64,000 nucleotides of DNA from Marinobacter sp. BGYM27 (GTDB lineage: Bacteria; Pseudomonadota; Gammaproteobacteria; Pseudomonadales; Oleiphilaceae), in contig JANZNS010000005.1 in assembly GCA_025153445.1 (NCBI GenBank), positions 248,001 to 312,000 on the forward strand, written 5' to 3'. The position numbers and the translations under genes are program-made. The number at the start of each line of letters is the position of its first letter. Positions within the stretch are counted from its first letter, which is position 1. This document shows, piece after piece, positions 1 to 9,305 of the stretch. Under the pieces are notes generated by a model. It worked only from the letters and a program-made list of their open reading frames with translations. It had not been told where the DNA came from and did not search any database.

Positions 1-1478
1 GAAAGCTCGCCCCTCTGCGTAAAGTTCGACAGTGGCACATTGGTGAGCGGGTTGTTCACGCTCAGCATGGTGCCCTGGGAAATGCTACCTGTGCCGCTAT
101 TGCCCAGATCGGCGTCCGCCGTGATCGGTGTTGCGAAAGCGAGATCCTCTTCACGCTCAATCATCAGTTCAATATCAGCCGCGGCATTGCGGGTCGGGTT
201 GATCAGAAAGCTGTCGCCATCCTGAAACTGACCTGATTCAACAACGATATTGAATCCCGGCATGGAGATTTCGGCCGGCAGCGGATCCGGCAGCTGCCCC
301 TGGCGCAACACCTTGCCTGTCTGGGTATCAACAACCGCAAAATCCTCGCCGTTGTTTCCGCTGAACTTCAGCTCGTAATTAACACCGGCAAGATCGGCAC
401 TGTCGGTGATTTCAACGCCCACCACGCCACTCTGGGGCGGCAAGTTGTTGGCATTGGGCGTCACACGCCCCAACTGGGCCTGACGGCTATTGATGTCCGT
501 AAACATCAGGCCGCCAAGATCACCTTCCAGATCCATGCCAATCTGGTGCTGCTGGTTCAGTTGCTGGGAGACCGCAATCGCAATGCGGCCCAACTGTCCA
601 AATGCCGGCTCAAGCACTTTAGTCTGGAAGGTACGAAGCCCGCCAAGCTCGCCGCCTACGATCTGGCCCGTCACATCCGCAACCCGGTTACCCGTTTGCA
701 GTTTGAACACCAGCTGATTCGGATCCGAGTCACTGTCGGCTGTTGTCAGAGACGATGCGCGATCCCCAGTTACCAGCGCCTGCCCTCCGGCCAGTGACAC
801 ATTGATTTGACCGCCATCCACGGGTGTCACTTTGACCTGAACCAGTTCAGACAGCTGGCGCAACTGCTCATCGCGTTTGTCGAGCAAGTCGTTTGGCATC
901 TTGCCCTGCGCCAGACCCGGCGACTCTGATATGGCGCCGTTCAGATCCGCGATGCTCGACAGCAACGAATTGATATCAGCCGTCGACGCCTGCATTTGCG
1001 ACCTGACGGATTCCCGCTGCTGAATCAACGACGAGTTCAGCGACTGGAATCGCGTCACCAGCCCCTGGGCTTCGCTCAATACAAGCTGACGCTGGGGCAA
1101 AGCCGCTGGATCTTCCGCAGCACTTTGAAGGCTTGTGAAGAAGTTGTTCAGCGCAGTATTGAGGCCGGTGGTTTCGCCACCAAGCAGATTGTCCAGTCGG
1201 GTCAACTCGCTGTTCAATGCGCTTTGCTCGCCGAACAACGAGGTGTCCGAACGCAGTTGATTCACGACGAAGTCGTCCGCAACCCGTCTGATATCTTCGA
1301 TGCTGACACCGGTACCAATAGTACCGGCGCCGGTATTGATTCCCGACCGGGCATCAAAGATGACCTGCTGACGGCTATAACCGGGCGTATTGGCATTGGT
1401 AATATTATTACCGGTTGTATTCAGCGCGCTCTGGTGTCCGAGAATGCCGGACAAACCAATATTGATCAGGCCTGCCAT
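1..1478 (-). CDS. flgK: Flagellar hook-associated protein FlgK (HAP1), C-terminus cut by window edge
   Basis: FlgK forms the first junction layer between the flagellar hook and the filament, outside the cell. The minus-strand frame is open from an ATG at 1478 to the left edge, giving about 492 codons; the family is usually 550-700 residues, so the C-terminal part lies outside. The N-terminus MAGLINIGLSGILGHQSALN, followed by a TGNNITNANTPGYSRQ motif, is the rod/hook/HAP N-terminal signature. A coiled, Gln/Ser/Leu-rich stretch follows near residues 80-170, as expected for HAP1. The start lies 5 bases after the flgJ stop, so it is translated as the continuation of flgFGHIJ. The reading frame was translated by eye from the sequence. 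Confidence 0.95.
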   Translation of the reverse strand, partial: MAGLINIGLSGILGHQSALNTTGNNITNANTPGYSRQQVIFDARSGINTGAGTIGTGVSIEDIRRVADDFVVNQLRSDTSLFGEQSALNSELTRLDNLLGGETTGLNTALNNFFTSLQSAAEDPAALPQRQLVLSEAQGLVTRFQSLNSSLIQQRESVRSQMQASTADINSLLSSIADLNGAISESPGLAQGKMPNDLLDKRDEQLRQLSELVQVKVTPVDGGQINVSLAGGQALVTGDRASSLTTADSDSDPNQLVFKLQTGNRVADVTGQIVGGELGGLRTFQTKVLEPAFGQLGRIAIAVSQQLNQQHQIGMDLEGDLGGLMFTDINSRQAQLGRVTPNANNLPPQSGVVGVEITDSADLAGVNYELKFSGNNGEDFAVVDTQTGKVLRQGQLPDPLPAEISMPGFNIVVESGQFQDGDSFLINPTRNAAADIELMIEREEDLAFATPITADADLGNSGTGSISQGTMLSVNNPLTNVPLSNFTQRGEL

Positions 1479-1483
1479 CAGAA

Positions 1484-2542
1484 TTACTCCTCGTTACCAG
1501 TGCTTTGTGGGTTGAAACCAAACGACGGAGGATTCATTGAAAGCGATTCCCCGGTAGCGGTATCAAATGCGTCAAACGTGTCGCTGTTCATGATGCTGCG
1601 TATTTTTGCGCCGTAGTTCGGGTCGGTGGCGTAGCCCGCTGCCTGCAGACGATCAGCAAATTCTTCCGGTCGATCCGCCGCTTCCAGCACATCCCGGTAT
1701 CGAGGATTGCGATTCAGGAATTCAACATAATCGCTGAAACTTGCGCTGTAGCTATCGTAACTTCTGAACGCTGCCCGCTCGCTCATTGGCACGCCCTCGC
1801 GGTATTCCGTCGTCATAATATCGACAGCGCCGCCGTCCCAACGGGTGTCTGCTTTTATGCCGAACAGGTTGAAGCTTGGCTCACCTTCAGAGCCCTCAAT
1901 CATGTGCTTGCCCCAGCCGGTCTCAAGCGCGGCCTGAGCCACCATTACTCGTGGGTCAATACCACTATCACCTGCGGCTTCAGCCGCCATCGGCAACAGT
2001 GTTTTGACGAAATGCTCGGGTGAATCAAACCGGGCTGGAAGCGTCGCCGTGTTCGACATTTTCACAGAGCCATCTGCCCCTGTGACTGACGCTTCTGAAT
2101 TTGCCAGCTTGCGGACTTCTTCAACCTGTGCCGGCAGTTTCGGTGACAGCGAAGGCAGACTGCGATCGTAATCTGCCAGCGTGGCCCTGTGCTTGCCGGT
2201 TTTGACTCCCTCAGCCGTCATCCCTGGAATCTGACGCGACATCTGGCGTTCCAGTACCTCTGCCAGACCAAAACCCTGCTGCTCGCTGACTGACAGGGTC
2301 AGCTGGTTATCAAACATATCCTGATAGAATTTTGACTGGTTGGTATTCAGATAATTGCCTTCGGCGAACACGTCATTCACCTTCCGCATGGACTTCACCA
2401 TCTCGGACAGAAACAGACTTTCAAACTGCTTGGCGACTTCTTTCAGGGCAGCACTTTTATCTGTGCGCGCCTGGGTTTTAAGTGCGTTCAGGCCACCAAA
2501 GTCGTTGTAAATCTGTGCTTGCTGAAGACGTGAATCCTGCAT
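1484..2542 (-). CDS. flgJ: Flagellar rod-assembly muramidase FlgJ
   Basis: FlgJ is exported to the periplasm, caps the growing rod and cuts peptidoglycan so the rod can pass. It has 352 residues in two domains. The N-terminal rod-binding domain covers about 10-100 and contains ESLFLSEMVKSMRKVNDVF. The C-terminal glucosaminidase-type domain covers about 180-330 and contains VAQAALETGWGKHM, where E207 is the likely catalytic glutamate. The two-domain form is typical of Beta- and Gammaproteobacteria; many other phyla have only the rod-binding part. It lies between flgI (8-base gap) and flgK (5-base gap), in the standard order. Confidence 0.95.
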   Translation of the reverse strand: MQDSRLQQAQIYNDFGGLNALKTQARTDKSAALKEVAKQFESLFLSEMVKSMRKVNDVFAEGNYLNTNQSKFYQDMFDNQLTLSVSEQQGFGLAEVLERQMSRQIPGMTAEGVKTGKHRATLADYDRSLPSLSPKLPAQVEEVRKLANSEASVTGADGSVKMSNTATLPARFDSPEHFVKTLLPMAAEAAGDSGIDPRVMVAQAALETGWGKHMIEGSEGEPSFNLFGIKADTRWDGGAVDIMTTEYREGVPMSERAAFRSYDSYSASFSDYVEFLNRNPRYRDVLEAADRPEEFADRLQAAGYATDPNYGAKIRSIMNSDTFDAFDTATGESLSMNPPSFGFNPQSTGNEE

Positions 2543-2550
2543 GGCGCGAC

Positions 2551-3648
2551 CTATATCACGATAAGCTCGGCGCGCAGTGCACCGGCTTGTTTAAGCGCTT
2601 CCAGCACTGCCATCACATCGCCCGGGGCAGCGCCCACCTGGTTAACAGCCTGCACAATGTCATTCAGCGTGACTGCGGGTCCGAACTTGAACATCCGCGA
2701 CGGCTCCTGGGTGGTCGTAATTGTCGATTCCTGAGTGACCACTGTGTCGCCACGACCAAAGGCGTTGGGCTGGCTGACGACCGGGTTTTCCTCAATGGTC
2801 ACCGTCAGGTTGCCGTGAGTAACTGCGGCAGGGCTGACGTGAACGTTCTGCCCGATCACAATCGTGCCGGTGCGGCTGTTGATCACGACCTTGGCGACGC
2901 CTTCTGCGGGCGATACTTCAAGATTCTCGAGCACTGACAGAAAACTGACGCGCTGCGACGGATCCCTGGGCGCTTTCACGGAGATCGACGTGGCATCGTG
3001 GGCGTAGGCCATATCGGGCCCCAGCGTGCCGTTAATCACTTCCACTACCCGGCGTGCGGTAGTGAAGTCCGGGCTCATCAGATCAAAGGTAATGGTGTCT
3101 CCCTGACTGAATGGCGACAGCACTTCCCGCTCCACCGAGGCGCCATTGGGAATCCGGCCAACGCTCGGCAGGTTAACGGTAATCTTGGAACCGTCAGCAC
3201 CTGATGCGCCAAAACCGCCCACGACAAGGTTTCCCTGAGCGAGCGCATATACCTGCCCGTCAGCGCCCTTGAGCGGCGTCATCAACAAAGCACCACCACG
3301 CAGACTTTCAGCGTTACCGATAGAGGAAACGGTAATGTCGATTTCCTGACCGCGCTTGGCGAACGCAGGCAATCTGGCCTGGACGGTCACCGCCGCGACA
3401 TTTTTCAGCTTGGGATTCACGCCCGGCGGCATGGTGACGCCAAACTGGTTCATCAAATTACGGAACGTCTGATCAGTAAATGGCGCCTTGTCACCGGTGC
3501 CATCAAGCCCGACCACCAGACCGTAACCCACCAACTGGTTGGAGCGCACACCCTGCACCCGGGTCATGTCCTTGAGGCGGTCAGCCAGCAACGGCTCGGC
3601 AACCAACGCCAGAAGACAGAATGCGACGATCATTCTCAAGCCGTTCAT
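2551..3648 (-). CDS. flgI: Flagellar P-ring protein FlgI
   Basis: FlgI forms the periplasmic P-ring that acts as a bushing for the rod in the peptidoglycan layer. The protein has a Sec signal peptide ending near LLA-D. The typical family start [20 protein letters not shown] follows, and then [15 protein letters not shown]. Total length is about 365 residues, normal for the family. A GTG at 3660 is also possible in frame, but I prefer the ATG at 3648. Its ATGA overlaps the flgH stop by four bases, and a GAG(TGG) lies about ten bases upstream. The C-terminus ends with the conserved [14 protein letters not shown]. Confidence 0.95.
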   Translation of the reverse strand: MNGLRMIVAFCLLALVAEPLLADRLKDMTRVQGVRSNQLVGYGLVVGLDGTGDKAPFTDQTFRNLMNQFGVTMPPGVNPKLKNVAAVTVQARLPAFAKRGQEIDITVSSIGNAESLRGGALLMTPLKGADGQVYALAQGNLVVGGFGASGADGSKITVNLPSVGRIPNGASVEREVLSPFSQGDTITFDLMSPDFTTARRVVEVINGTLGPDMAYAHDATSISVKAPRDPSQRVSFLSVLENLEVSPAEGVAKVVINSRTGTIVIGQNVHVSPAAVTHGNLTVTIEENPVVSQPNAFGRGDTVVTQESTITTTQEPSRMFKFGPAVTLNDIVQAVNQVGAAPGDVMAVLEALKQAGALRAELIVI

Positions 3649-4319
3649 AACGGAAACCACTCACTGTTGAAGAACCGCGACAACCAGCCCATACGGTTGG
3701 CCTGATCAAAATCACCGGTCCCGCCGTAGCCAATGCGGGCATCGGCAATACGGTTGGAGGACACGGTATTGTCCGGGGTGATGTCCTGTGGACGCACCAG
3801 CCCGGTCAAACGGATAAATTCATCGCCATTGGTCAGGGATAGCCACTTCTCACCACGGATGCGCAGAATACCGTTGGGATAGACTTCTGTGACCGTGACG
3901 GTGATGCTGCCGGCGAGGCTGTTGCTCTGATCAGCTTCTGCCTTGCCTTCGAAATCCCGCTCCATGCTTACATTGGTTTCCAGGCCAAGCTTGTTGAGAC
4001 CCAGGATTGCGCCATTGTTAAAATCGACATCATTATCTTTGGTGATCTTGCTATCGGCGTTTTTGGAGGCTTTGGTTTGCTCTTCAAGCGTCACCATCAG
4101 AATATCGCCAACATTGAGCGCGACAGTGTCACCGTAAAAATTGAAGTTGCGGGAGGTCTGGTAAATCGCACCGGAGGAGCGGTCACGCTGCAACATGGCC
4201 TGCGCCTTGACCGGCGCATAAGCCGGATCGTCAGGCACGGCACGGGGACGCGTCGCAGCCGCGCAGCCCTGAAGCAGCACCAGCACGAAGACGATAATTG
4301 GCGTTAGTGTTGAATGCAT
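3645..4319 (-). CDS. flgH: Flagellar L-ring lipoprotein FlgH
   Basis: FlgH forms the outer-membrane L-ring of the flagellar basal body. The 224-residue precursor has a lipoprotein signal peptide with lipobox LLQGC, so Cys19 should be lipidated. FlgH features follow: [23 protein letters not shown] at about residues 50-73 and a C-terminal [28 protein letters not shown]. The start at 4319 is preceded by a strong GGAGGAT Shine-Dalgarno. It sits between flgG and flgI and overlaps flgI by four bases. Confidence 0.95.
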   Translation of the reverse strand: MHSTLTPIIVFVLVLLQGCAAATRPRAVPDDPAYAPVKAQAMLQRDRSSGAIYQTSRNFNFYGDTVALNVGDILMVTLEEQTKASKNADSKITKDNDVDFNNGAILGLNKLGLETNVSMERDFEGKAEADQSNSLAGSITVTVTEVYPNGILRIRGEKWLSLTNGDEFIRLTGLVRPQDITPDNTVSSNRIADARIGYGGTGDFDQANRMGWLSRFFNSEWFPL

Positions 4320-4366
4320 CTGGATGATCCTCCGTTAACCCGGGACTCGTTGCCCGCGCTCATGCC

Positions 4367-5155
4367 TTAACCGATATTCTGGGTAATGAACTGCAACATC
4401 TGGTCGGTTGTCGACACCACCTTGGAGTTCATTTCATAGGCGCGCTGAGTGGTGATCATATTGACCAGTTCCTCAACGACCTGAACGTTCGACGACTCTG
4501 TCATCCCCTGCTCGATCGTGCCGAGCCCGCCGATACCCGGTTCACCTTCCTGGGGATCACCACTGGCATTGGTTTCACGGTAGAGGTTGTTACCCACCGC
4601 CAGCAGACCTTGCGGATTGACGAAGTTCACCAATGTGATGTCGCCCAACTGGACCGGCGCAGCCTGATTCTCGATCACCGCCGAAACCGTGCCGTCCGTA
4701 CCGATTGTGATGCTCGTGGCGTTATCGGGTACATTGATGTTGGGTTCCAGCGGATAGCCATTGGCATTCACCACATCACCGTCAGAGTTCAACTGAAACT
4801 GACCGTCGCGGGTGTAGGCAATTTCGCCATCAGGCAGCAATACCTGCAAAAAGCCACGACCGTTAACCGCCATATCAAGCGGCTGCTCGGTTACCTGCAG
4901 GTTGCCCTGGGTAAACTGCTTGGCAGTGCCCGTCACCCGCACACCCGTACCCAACTGAAGACCGGAAGGCAGCTCGGAGTTCTCGGTTGACAGGCCACCG
5001 GGCTGACGCTTGACCTGATAAAGCAAGTCCTGAAACACCGCCCGATCGCGCTTGAACCCGGTGGTATTCACATTCGCCAGGTTGTTGGAGATCGTGGTCA
5101 TGTTGGTGTCTTGAGCGCTCAAGCCCGTTTTACTAACCCAAAGTGCTGGATGCAT
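4367..5155 (-). CDS. flgG: Flagellar distal rod protein FlgG
   Basis: FlgG builds the distal rod of the flagellar axial structure. Its 262 residues match the usual length of about 260. The N-terminal rod/hook motif TTISNNLANVNTTGFKRDRAVF is present at about residues 20-41. The C-terminal motif NVQVVEELVNMITTQRAYEMNSKVV, followed by TTDQMLQFITQNIG, is a very good FlgG match. A GAGGAG Shine-Dalgarno lies upstream of the ATG. A 114-base gap separates it from flgF. That gap holds a short 5-bp GCGGC/GCCGC hairpin but no clear terminator, so I infer co-transcription with flgF. Confidence 0.96.
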   Translation of the reverse strand: MHPALWVSKTGLSAQDTNMTTISNNLANVNTTGFKRDRAVFQDLLYQVKRQPGGLSTENSELPSGLQLGTGVRVTGTAKQFTQGNLQVTEQPLDMAVNGRGFLQVLLPDGEIAYTRDGQFQLNSDGDVVNANGYPLEPNINVPDNATSITIGTDGTVSAVIENQAAPVQLGDITLVNFVNPQGLLAVGNNLYRETNASGDPQEGEPGIGGLGTIEQGMTESSNVQVVEELVNMITTQRAYEMNSKVVSTTDQMLQFITQNIG

Positions 5156-5269
5156 TGTTCATTCTCCTCGTCGGGATAGTGCGTCAATCCCGGTAATGAG
5201 CGGTGTCGGAGATTAATGCGGCGAACATTTGCCGCTTTTCAGAAACCGTCACCGTTTCAGATTCTGTTA

Positions 5270-6028
5270 TCAGAGGTTCTGCAACAGCCGTGCCGTTGCG
5301 TCGGAATTCGACTTGGCGGTCTGCATGACCTTGACCTGCATTTCGTACTGGCGGGCCAATTCCATATTGGAAATCATCTCCTCCACCGCGTTGACGTTGG
5401 AGCTTTCAAGAAATCCTGATTCAACCCTGACAGTGGCATCCAGAGGTGCTACCTGGCCCGCGCCACCAACCTCCCCCAGCTTGAGACGCATAAAACCGTC
5501 AACACCTTTTTCCATTGCCTCTCTGCCAGGGTTGACCAGTTTGAGCCGGTCAACCTCCACCAGCTGGTCTGGCGGGCCGCCAACCGGGACAATGGATACC
5601 GTGCCGTCCGAGCCAATCAGCAGGTTGTCGTAGGGTGGCAATGCGACCGGACCACCATTACCGATAACCGGTTCACCGGATGAGGTCCGCAGGATGCCGT
5701 TCACATCCACGCTTAGGCTGCCGGAACGGGTATACACCTCTTCGCCGTTTTGGGACTGCACCGATAACCAGCCGTCACCACCAACCGCAACGTCAAGTTT
5801 CCGTCCGGTTTCCATTAGCGATCCGGCAGACATATCGGTGCCCGGCCGCTCAGTCATGGCGTAGGCGCGTGTTGGAAAGTGTTCACCGTAAACGGGCATG
5901 CTCCGGGCCTGCGCGTAGTCCCGCTTGAAGCCGGTAGTCGACACGTTAGCGAGGTTGTTCGCATGGGCCTGCTGGGCCAGCATGGTCTGCTTGGCACCGG
6001 ACATGCCGATAAATACCGCTTTATCCAT
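5270..6028 (-). CDS. flgF: Flagellar proximal rod protein FlgF
   Basis: FlgF is a proximal rod subunit of the flagellar basal body. It has 252 residues. The axial-protein motif QQAHANNLANVSTTGFKRDY lies at about residues 18-37. The C-terminus carries SGFLESSNVNAVEEMISNMELARQYEMQVKVM, ending in ATARLLQNL. It is the first gene of the second flagellar transcription unit: a terminator and a sigma-54-like promoter lie between it and flgE. An AGGAG Shine-Dalgarno is visible about 12 bases upstream of the ATG. Confidence 0.95.
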   Translation of the reverse strand: MDKAVFIGMSGAKQTMLAQQAHANNLANVSTTGFKRDYAQARSMPVYGEHFPTRAYAMTERPGTDMSAGSLMETGRKLDVAVGGDGWLSVQSQNGEEVYTRSGSLSVDVNGILRTSSGEPVIGNGGPVALPPYDNLLIGSDGTVSIVPVGGPPDQLVEVDRLKLVNPGREAMEKGVDGFMRLKLGEVGGAGQVAPLDATVRVESGFLESSNVNAVEEMISNMELARQYEMQVKVMQTAKSNSDATARLLQNL

Positions 6029-6070
6029 AGGAAAACTCCTGCCGGATTATTGACTCAATAAGAGTGAATA

Positions 6071-6086
6071 AGCAGAAGTCGTGCCA
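6071..6086 (-). promoter_or_regulatory. Sigma-54-type promoter of flgFGHIJK
   Basis: Read on the minus strand, the site is TGGCACGACTTCTGCT. It differs from the -24/-12 consensus TGGCACG-N4-TTGC(A/T) only by C for T in the -12 element, and the GG/GC spacing is exact. It lies 43 bases upstream of the flgF start, so transcription should begin near 6059. A sigma-54 (RpoN) promoter here fits the Pseudomonas-type flagellar cascade, where rod and hook genes are RpoN dependent. This is a sequence match only. Confidence 0.8.
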
Positions 6087-6090
6087 GTAT

Positions 6091-6133
6091 TAGAAAAGAC
6101 GATAACCACGGGCCTTGAGGCCAGTGGTTATCG
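6091..6133 (-). terminator. Intrinsic terminator after flgE
   Basis: On the minus strand a 10-bp perfect stem (CGATAACCAC with GTGGTTATCG, 6100-6109 and 6124-6133) encloses a further GGCC/GGCC stem with a four-base loop, and is followed by TCTTTTCTA. It lies 20 bases after the flgE stop and just upstream of the flgF promoter. It should therefore end the flgBCDE transcript. Confidence 0.8.
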
Positions 6134-6153
6134 TTATCAGAGGGGAACTGCGC

Positions 6154-8109
6154 TTATCGCAGGTTGATAATTGTCTGGGTTACAGCGTCTGCCGTTTCGA
6201 TGGTTTTGGCGTTCGCCTGATAGTTGCGCTGGGCAATGATCAGGTTTACCAGCTCTGCTGACAGATCGACGTTGGATTCTTCAACCGAACTTGCGGCAAT
6301 TGAACCCAGGGTGCCGGTATCAGGCGAGCCGATAATCGGCTGACCGGACTCGAAAGTTTCTACCCAGCTGGTATCCCCCACCGGTGCCAGACCCTCGGTA
6401 TTGCGGAAGCTTGCCAACGCAACCTGCCCCAGGGTTTGGGACTGACCGTTTGAGTAACGGGCAAACAGCACCCCTTCAGTCGAGACATCCAGGCCGGACA
6501 ATCGACCCGTGGTATAGCCATTCTGGCGCTGATCATTGACGGCAAATTCACTACCAAACTGAGTGGTGTCATCCAGATCGAGCGTGAAGTTTGAGCTGAC
6601 CGGGGGATCAGGGATAGGTGTCTGCCCCCCGTTCGCCACCAGGCGTGGACCATCGGCACCGTTAGGCTGTCCGTTCGCATCCAGCGGCGTCCAGTTGGAA
6701 ATCAGAATTTCCTTGTCGATCGAGCCGTTCACGCTTTCGAGTGTGCCATCTTCAGTGAACTTGAGGTCATACCGGGCAAGCGACGGCTCACCGCTGGTAT
6801 TTGGGGGATCACCCACGTTCTCCCCGTCGATCTGAACATACAGCGACCAGCTATTGCCCTGATTGGCGCCGTTATTGGGTTCCTTCACGTAGTACTGGGT
6901 CATCACGTGCGAGTTGCCCAGACTGTCATAGATCGTTGTTGAGGTGGCGTGGTTGTAGGTTTTCTGATCGTCAGGATCAAACGTATTGGAGGTAAAGGCC
7001 GACGGTGTAACGCCATCCAATACAGTCGAAGTCGATGGCGGTGTTGCCGCTGCAGTCATCGCGACGTCACGATCAAGTGTCACGCTCAGCACACCCACCT
7101 GTGTCGACGGATTGGTCTTGTCAGCAGACAACGCGCCCCCGGCATCAAAACTCATACTGCCGCCCGTGCCGGTCGTATCCTGATAACTCAGGCGCAAGGT
7201 ATCGCCGCGACTTGAAATGATGCGGAGATTGCCCGAACCATCAATCGTTGCGTTCAGGCTGCTGAGTGATGAGCCATTGATATCATCTGCAAGCTGGGAC
7301 AACTGCTGGGCTGTTGTCAGTGCATTACCACTCGCATCAGTGCCGCGCACGGTAAAGTCGACCCCTTCCAGCGTAAAAACGTCGTCCGGCTGAATATTGC
7401 CGCCATTCAACAGCACCTCGGTACGCGCTGACGCACTAACGCCTTCTTCCTGGTTTAAGGATTCCGCTACGGCACTCGCCGAGCTACCGGCCGTAACCGG
7501 CACATTCCGACTGGTGCCATCAGGATAGGTAATGGTGAGGGTCTGGGGCCCGATGCTGGCGCCCGCTGCCGGCGCGTTGGTTTGAATGCGCGTCCCACTG
7601 ACTTCCAGCACCGACTGGCGTGAGTCCAGGTTCAATTCGGATCGCAGATTGGTAGTGCGACGTGGAGCCAGGTTGTCGCTATCGATAAACAAGTCACCGC
7701 GCACGCCCGACAGATTGCCGTCAGCGTTCGCCTGAAAGCCTTGAACGCGCATGCCCTGGTTGTTAACGACGAAGCCGTCTTTATCGAGACCAAACTGTCC
7801 TGCACGGGAATAACGCACTTCACCGTTATTATTCAGAATAAAGAAACCATCGCCGTCAATCGCCATGTCCAGGCCATTGTCGGTAAAGCTGATATTTCCC
7901 TGCCCGAATGTTTGCTGAATATCCTGCACACGGACGCCATCCCCAATCGGGTTGGTACCGGATGACAGAAAACCATTGGCATAGAGGTCGCCAAACTGCA
8001 CGCGGCTGTTCTTGAAGCCCACCGTGCTTGCGTTGGCAATGTTATTACCGGTGACATCCAGGTCAACCGAGGCGGCCCGAAGACCACTAAGTCCAGTATT
8101 GAACGCCAT
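6154..8109 (-). CDS. flgE: Flagellar hook protein FlgE (long form)
   Basis: FlgE is the hook subunit, exported through the flagellar type III apparatus. The conserved ends are clear. The N-terminus is MAFNTGLSGLRAASVDLDVT, followed by GNNIANASTVGFKNSRVQF. The C-terminus contains SSVEESNVDLSAELVNLIIAQRNYQANAKTIET. At 651 residues it is much longer than the enterobacterial hook protein (about 400). The extra length lies in the middle (about residues 130-520), which is rich in Thr, Ser, Asn, Asp and Gly, as expected for surface-exposed D2/D3 domains. A GAGGT Shine-Dalgarno sits directly before the ATG. It is the last gene of flgBCDE. Confidence 0.95.
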   Translation of the reverse strand: MAFNTGLSGLRAASVDLDVTGNNIANASTVGFKNSRVQFGDLYANGFLSSGTNPIGDGVRVQDIQQTFGQGNISFTDNGLDMAIDGDGFFILNNNGEVRYSRAGQFGLDKDGFVVNNQGMRVQGFQANADGNLSGVRGDLFIDSDNLAPRRTTNLRSELNLDSRQSVLEVSGTRIQTNAPAAGASIGPQTLTITYPDGTSRNVPVTAGSSASAVAESLNQEEGVSASARTEVLLNGGNIQPDDVFTLEGVDFTVRGTDASGNALTTAQQLSQLADDINGSSLSSLNATIDGSGNLRIISSRGDTLRLSYQDTTGTGGSMSFDAGGALSADKTNPSTQVGVLSVTLDRDVAMTAAATPPSTSTVLDGVTPSAFTSNTFDPDDQKTYNHATSTTIYDSLGNSHVMTQYYVKEPNNGANQGNSWSLYVQIDGENVGDPPNTSGEPSLARYDLKFTEDGTLESVNGSIDKEILISNWTPLDANGQPNGADGPRLVANGGQTPIPDPPVSSNFTLDLDDTTQFGSEFAVNDQRQNGYTTGRLSGLDVSTEGVLFARYSNGQSQTLGQVALASFRNTEGLAPVGDTSWVETFESGQPIIGSPDTGTLGSIAASSVEESNVDLSAELVNLIIAQRNYQANAKTIETADAVTQTIINLR

Positions 8110-8130
8110 ACCTCACCTCGACTGTATGTG

Positions 8131-8805
8131 TTAGTTAATTTGACTGACGTCTGACAGCGCGATGGATCCCATCCCCGCCAGATTGAGCGTGACACTGCCT
8201 GCACTGCCCAGCGAAACGCTGTCGACATTGGCGCTGATCAGGGTGCCGAGCTGCTCGGAACCTGACGGATAGCTGCCTTCAGCCTTAATTATGTAGGCCC
8301 CCGGATCCAGCGCTTCGCCGCTTCCGTTAGTACCGTCCCACTCAAAGGACGTCTGACCGGCCTGTGCAGGACCAAGATCGATTTGTCTGACCAACTCACC
8401 GCTGGTATTCATGATGGAAACCCGCAGGCTGGAAGTGGATGCAGGCACATTCACTACACCCTTCATCTCACCCGCTGATGACAGAATGCCGGTCTGAGAT
8501 GGCACCAGCACGGTCCGGCCAACCATGGCCGACGCCTGCAGAGCCTGCGTTGAGCGGAACTGGCCGACCACATCATCAACTGATCCAGCCAGGCTCTGGA
8601 TTTCTTCAAGCGAGCTGAACTGCGCCAACTGCGCAATAAAATCGCCGTTGTCCTGGGGCTCAAGCGGGTTTTGATTGTTCAGCTGGGCCAGCATCAACTC
8701 CATGAACTCGCCCTTGCCAAGTTCATCAGAGGACGAAGAAGCTTTCGAAGCATTCTGGTACTGGTTCAGTACGCTGGCTGCGGCAGTGTTATCAACTGTA
8801 CTCAT
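8131..8805 (-). CDS. flgD: Flagellar hook cap FlgD
   Basis: FlgD is the scaffold cap on which hook subunits assemble; it is absent from the finished flagellum. It has 224 residues. The conserved N-terminal segment, at about 25-60, contains LGKGEFMELMLAQLNNQNPL followed by EPQDNGDFIAQLAQFSSLEEI. A C-terminal FlgD Ig-like/Tudor region contains VRQIDLGPAQAGQTSFEWDG. An AGGAG Shine-Dalgarno precedes the ATG. It lies between flgC (22-base gap) and flgE (21-base gap). Confidence 0.95.
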   Translation of the reverse strand: MSTVDNTAAASVLNQYQNASKASSSSDELGKGEFMELMLAQLNNQNPLEPQDNGDFIAQLAQFSSLEEIQSLAGSVDDVVGQFRSTQALQASAMVGRTVLVPSQTGILSSAGEMKGVVNVPASTSSLRVSIMNTSGELVRQIDLGPAQAGQTSFEWDGTNGSGEALDPGAYIIKAEGSYPSGSEQLGTLISANVDSVSLGSAGSVTLNLAGMGSIALSDVSQIN

Positions 8806-8827
8806 GGCTTACTCCTACCGGGCCGGC

Positions 8828-9274
8828 TTATTGTCCAAGTGTCAGGATGCGCTGCATCATCGACTTGGCAGTGTTCATGACATCAACGTTCATTTCGAAG
8901 CTGCGCGAAGACGACATCATGTCCGCCATTTCTTCGACAACATTCACGTTGGGATAGAAAACGTAGCCATCTTCGTTTGCCGCCGGATGATCCGGTTGGT
9001 AGCGCATCTGCAGATCTTCATCACTCTCCACAATGCCCTCAACCTGAACCCCGGTGGAGGCAGCAGAGTTTGCACCCCAGCCTGCGCCAAACGCGTCACC
9101 GCTCATTACATCCTGCTGAATGGCTGCGAATACCGGCTTGCGTGCCCGGTAGGTCTCTTCTGTGCTGGAACTGGCAGTTTCAGCATTGGCAATGTTCGAA
9201 GCGGTCGTATTCAGACGCAGTGACTGAGCAGTCATACCCGAACCGGCGATATCAAAAATGTTTCCGAGCGACAT
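8828..9274 (-). CDS. flgC: Flagellar proximal rod protein FlgC
   Basis: FlgC is a proximal rod subunit. I choose the ATG at 9274, giving MSLGNIFDIAGSGMTAQSLR and 148 residues, because it is preceded by a strong GAGGAGG Shine-Dalgarno and matches the family length. An in-frame upstream ATG at 9289 lacks such a site. The axial motif LNTTASNIANAETA and the C-terminal NVNVVEEMADMMSSSRSFEMNVDVMNTAKSMM are typical. It lies between flgB and flgD. Confidence 0.95.
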   Translation of the reverse strand: MSLGNIFDIAGSGMTAQSLRLNTTASNIANAETASSSTEETYRARKPVFAAIQQDVMSGDAFGAGWGANSAASTGVQVEGIVESDEDLQMRYQPDHPAANEDGYVFYPNVNVVEEMADMMSSSRSFEMNVDVMNTAKSMMQRILTLGQ

Positions 9275-9305
9275 AATCTGCCTCCTCAATTATCCGGGGA
9301 TCGGG

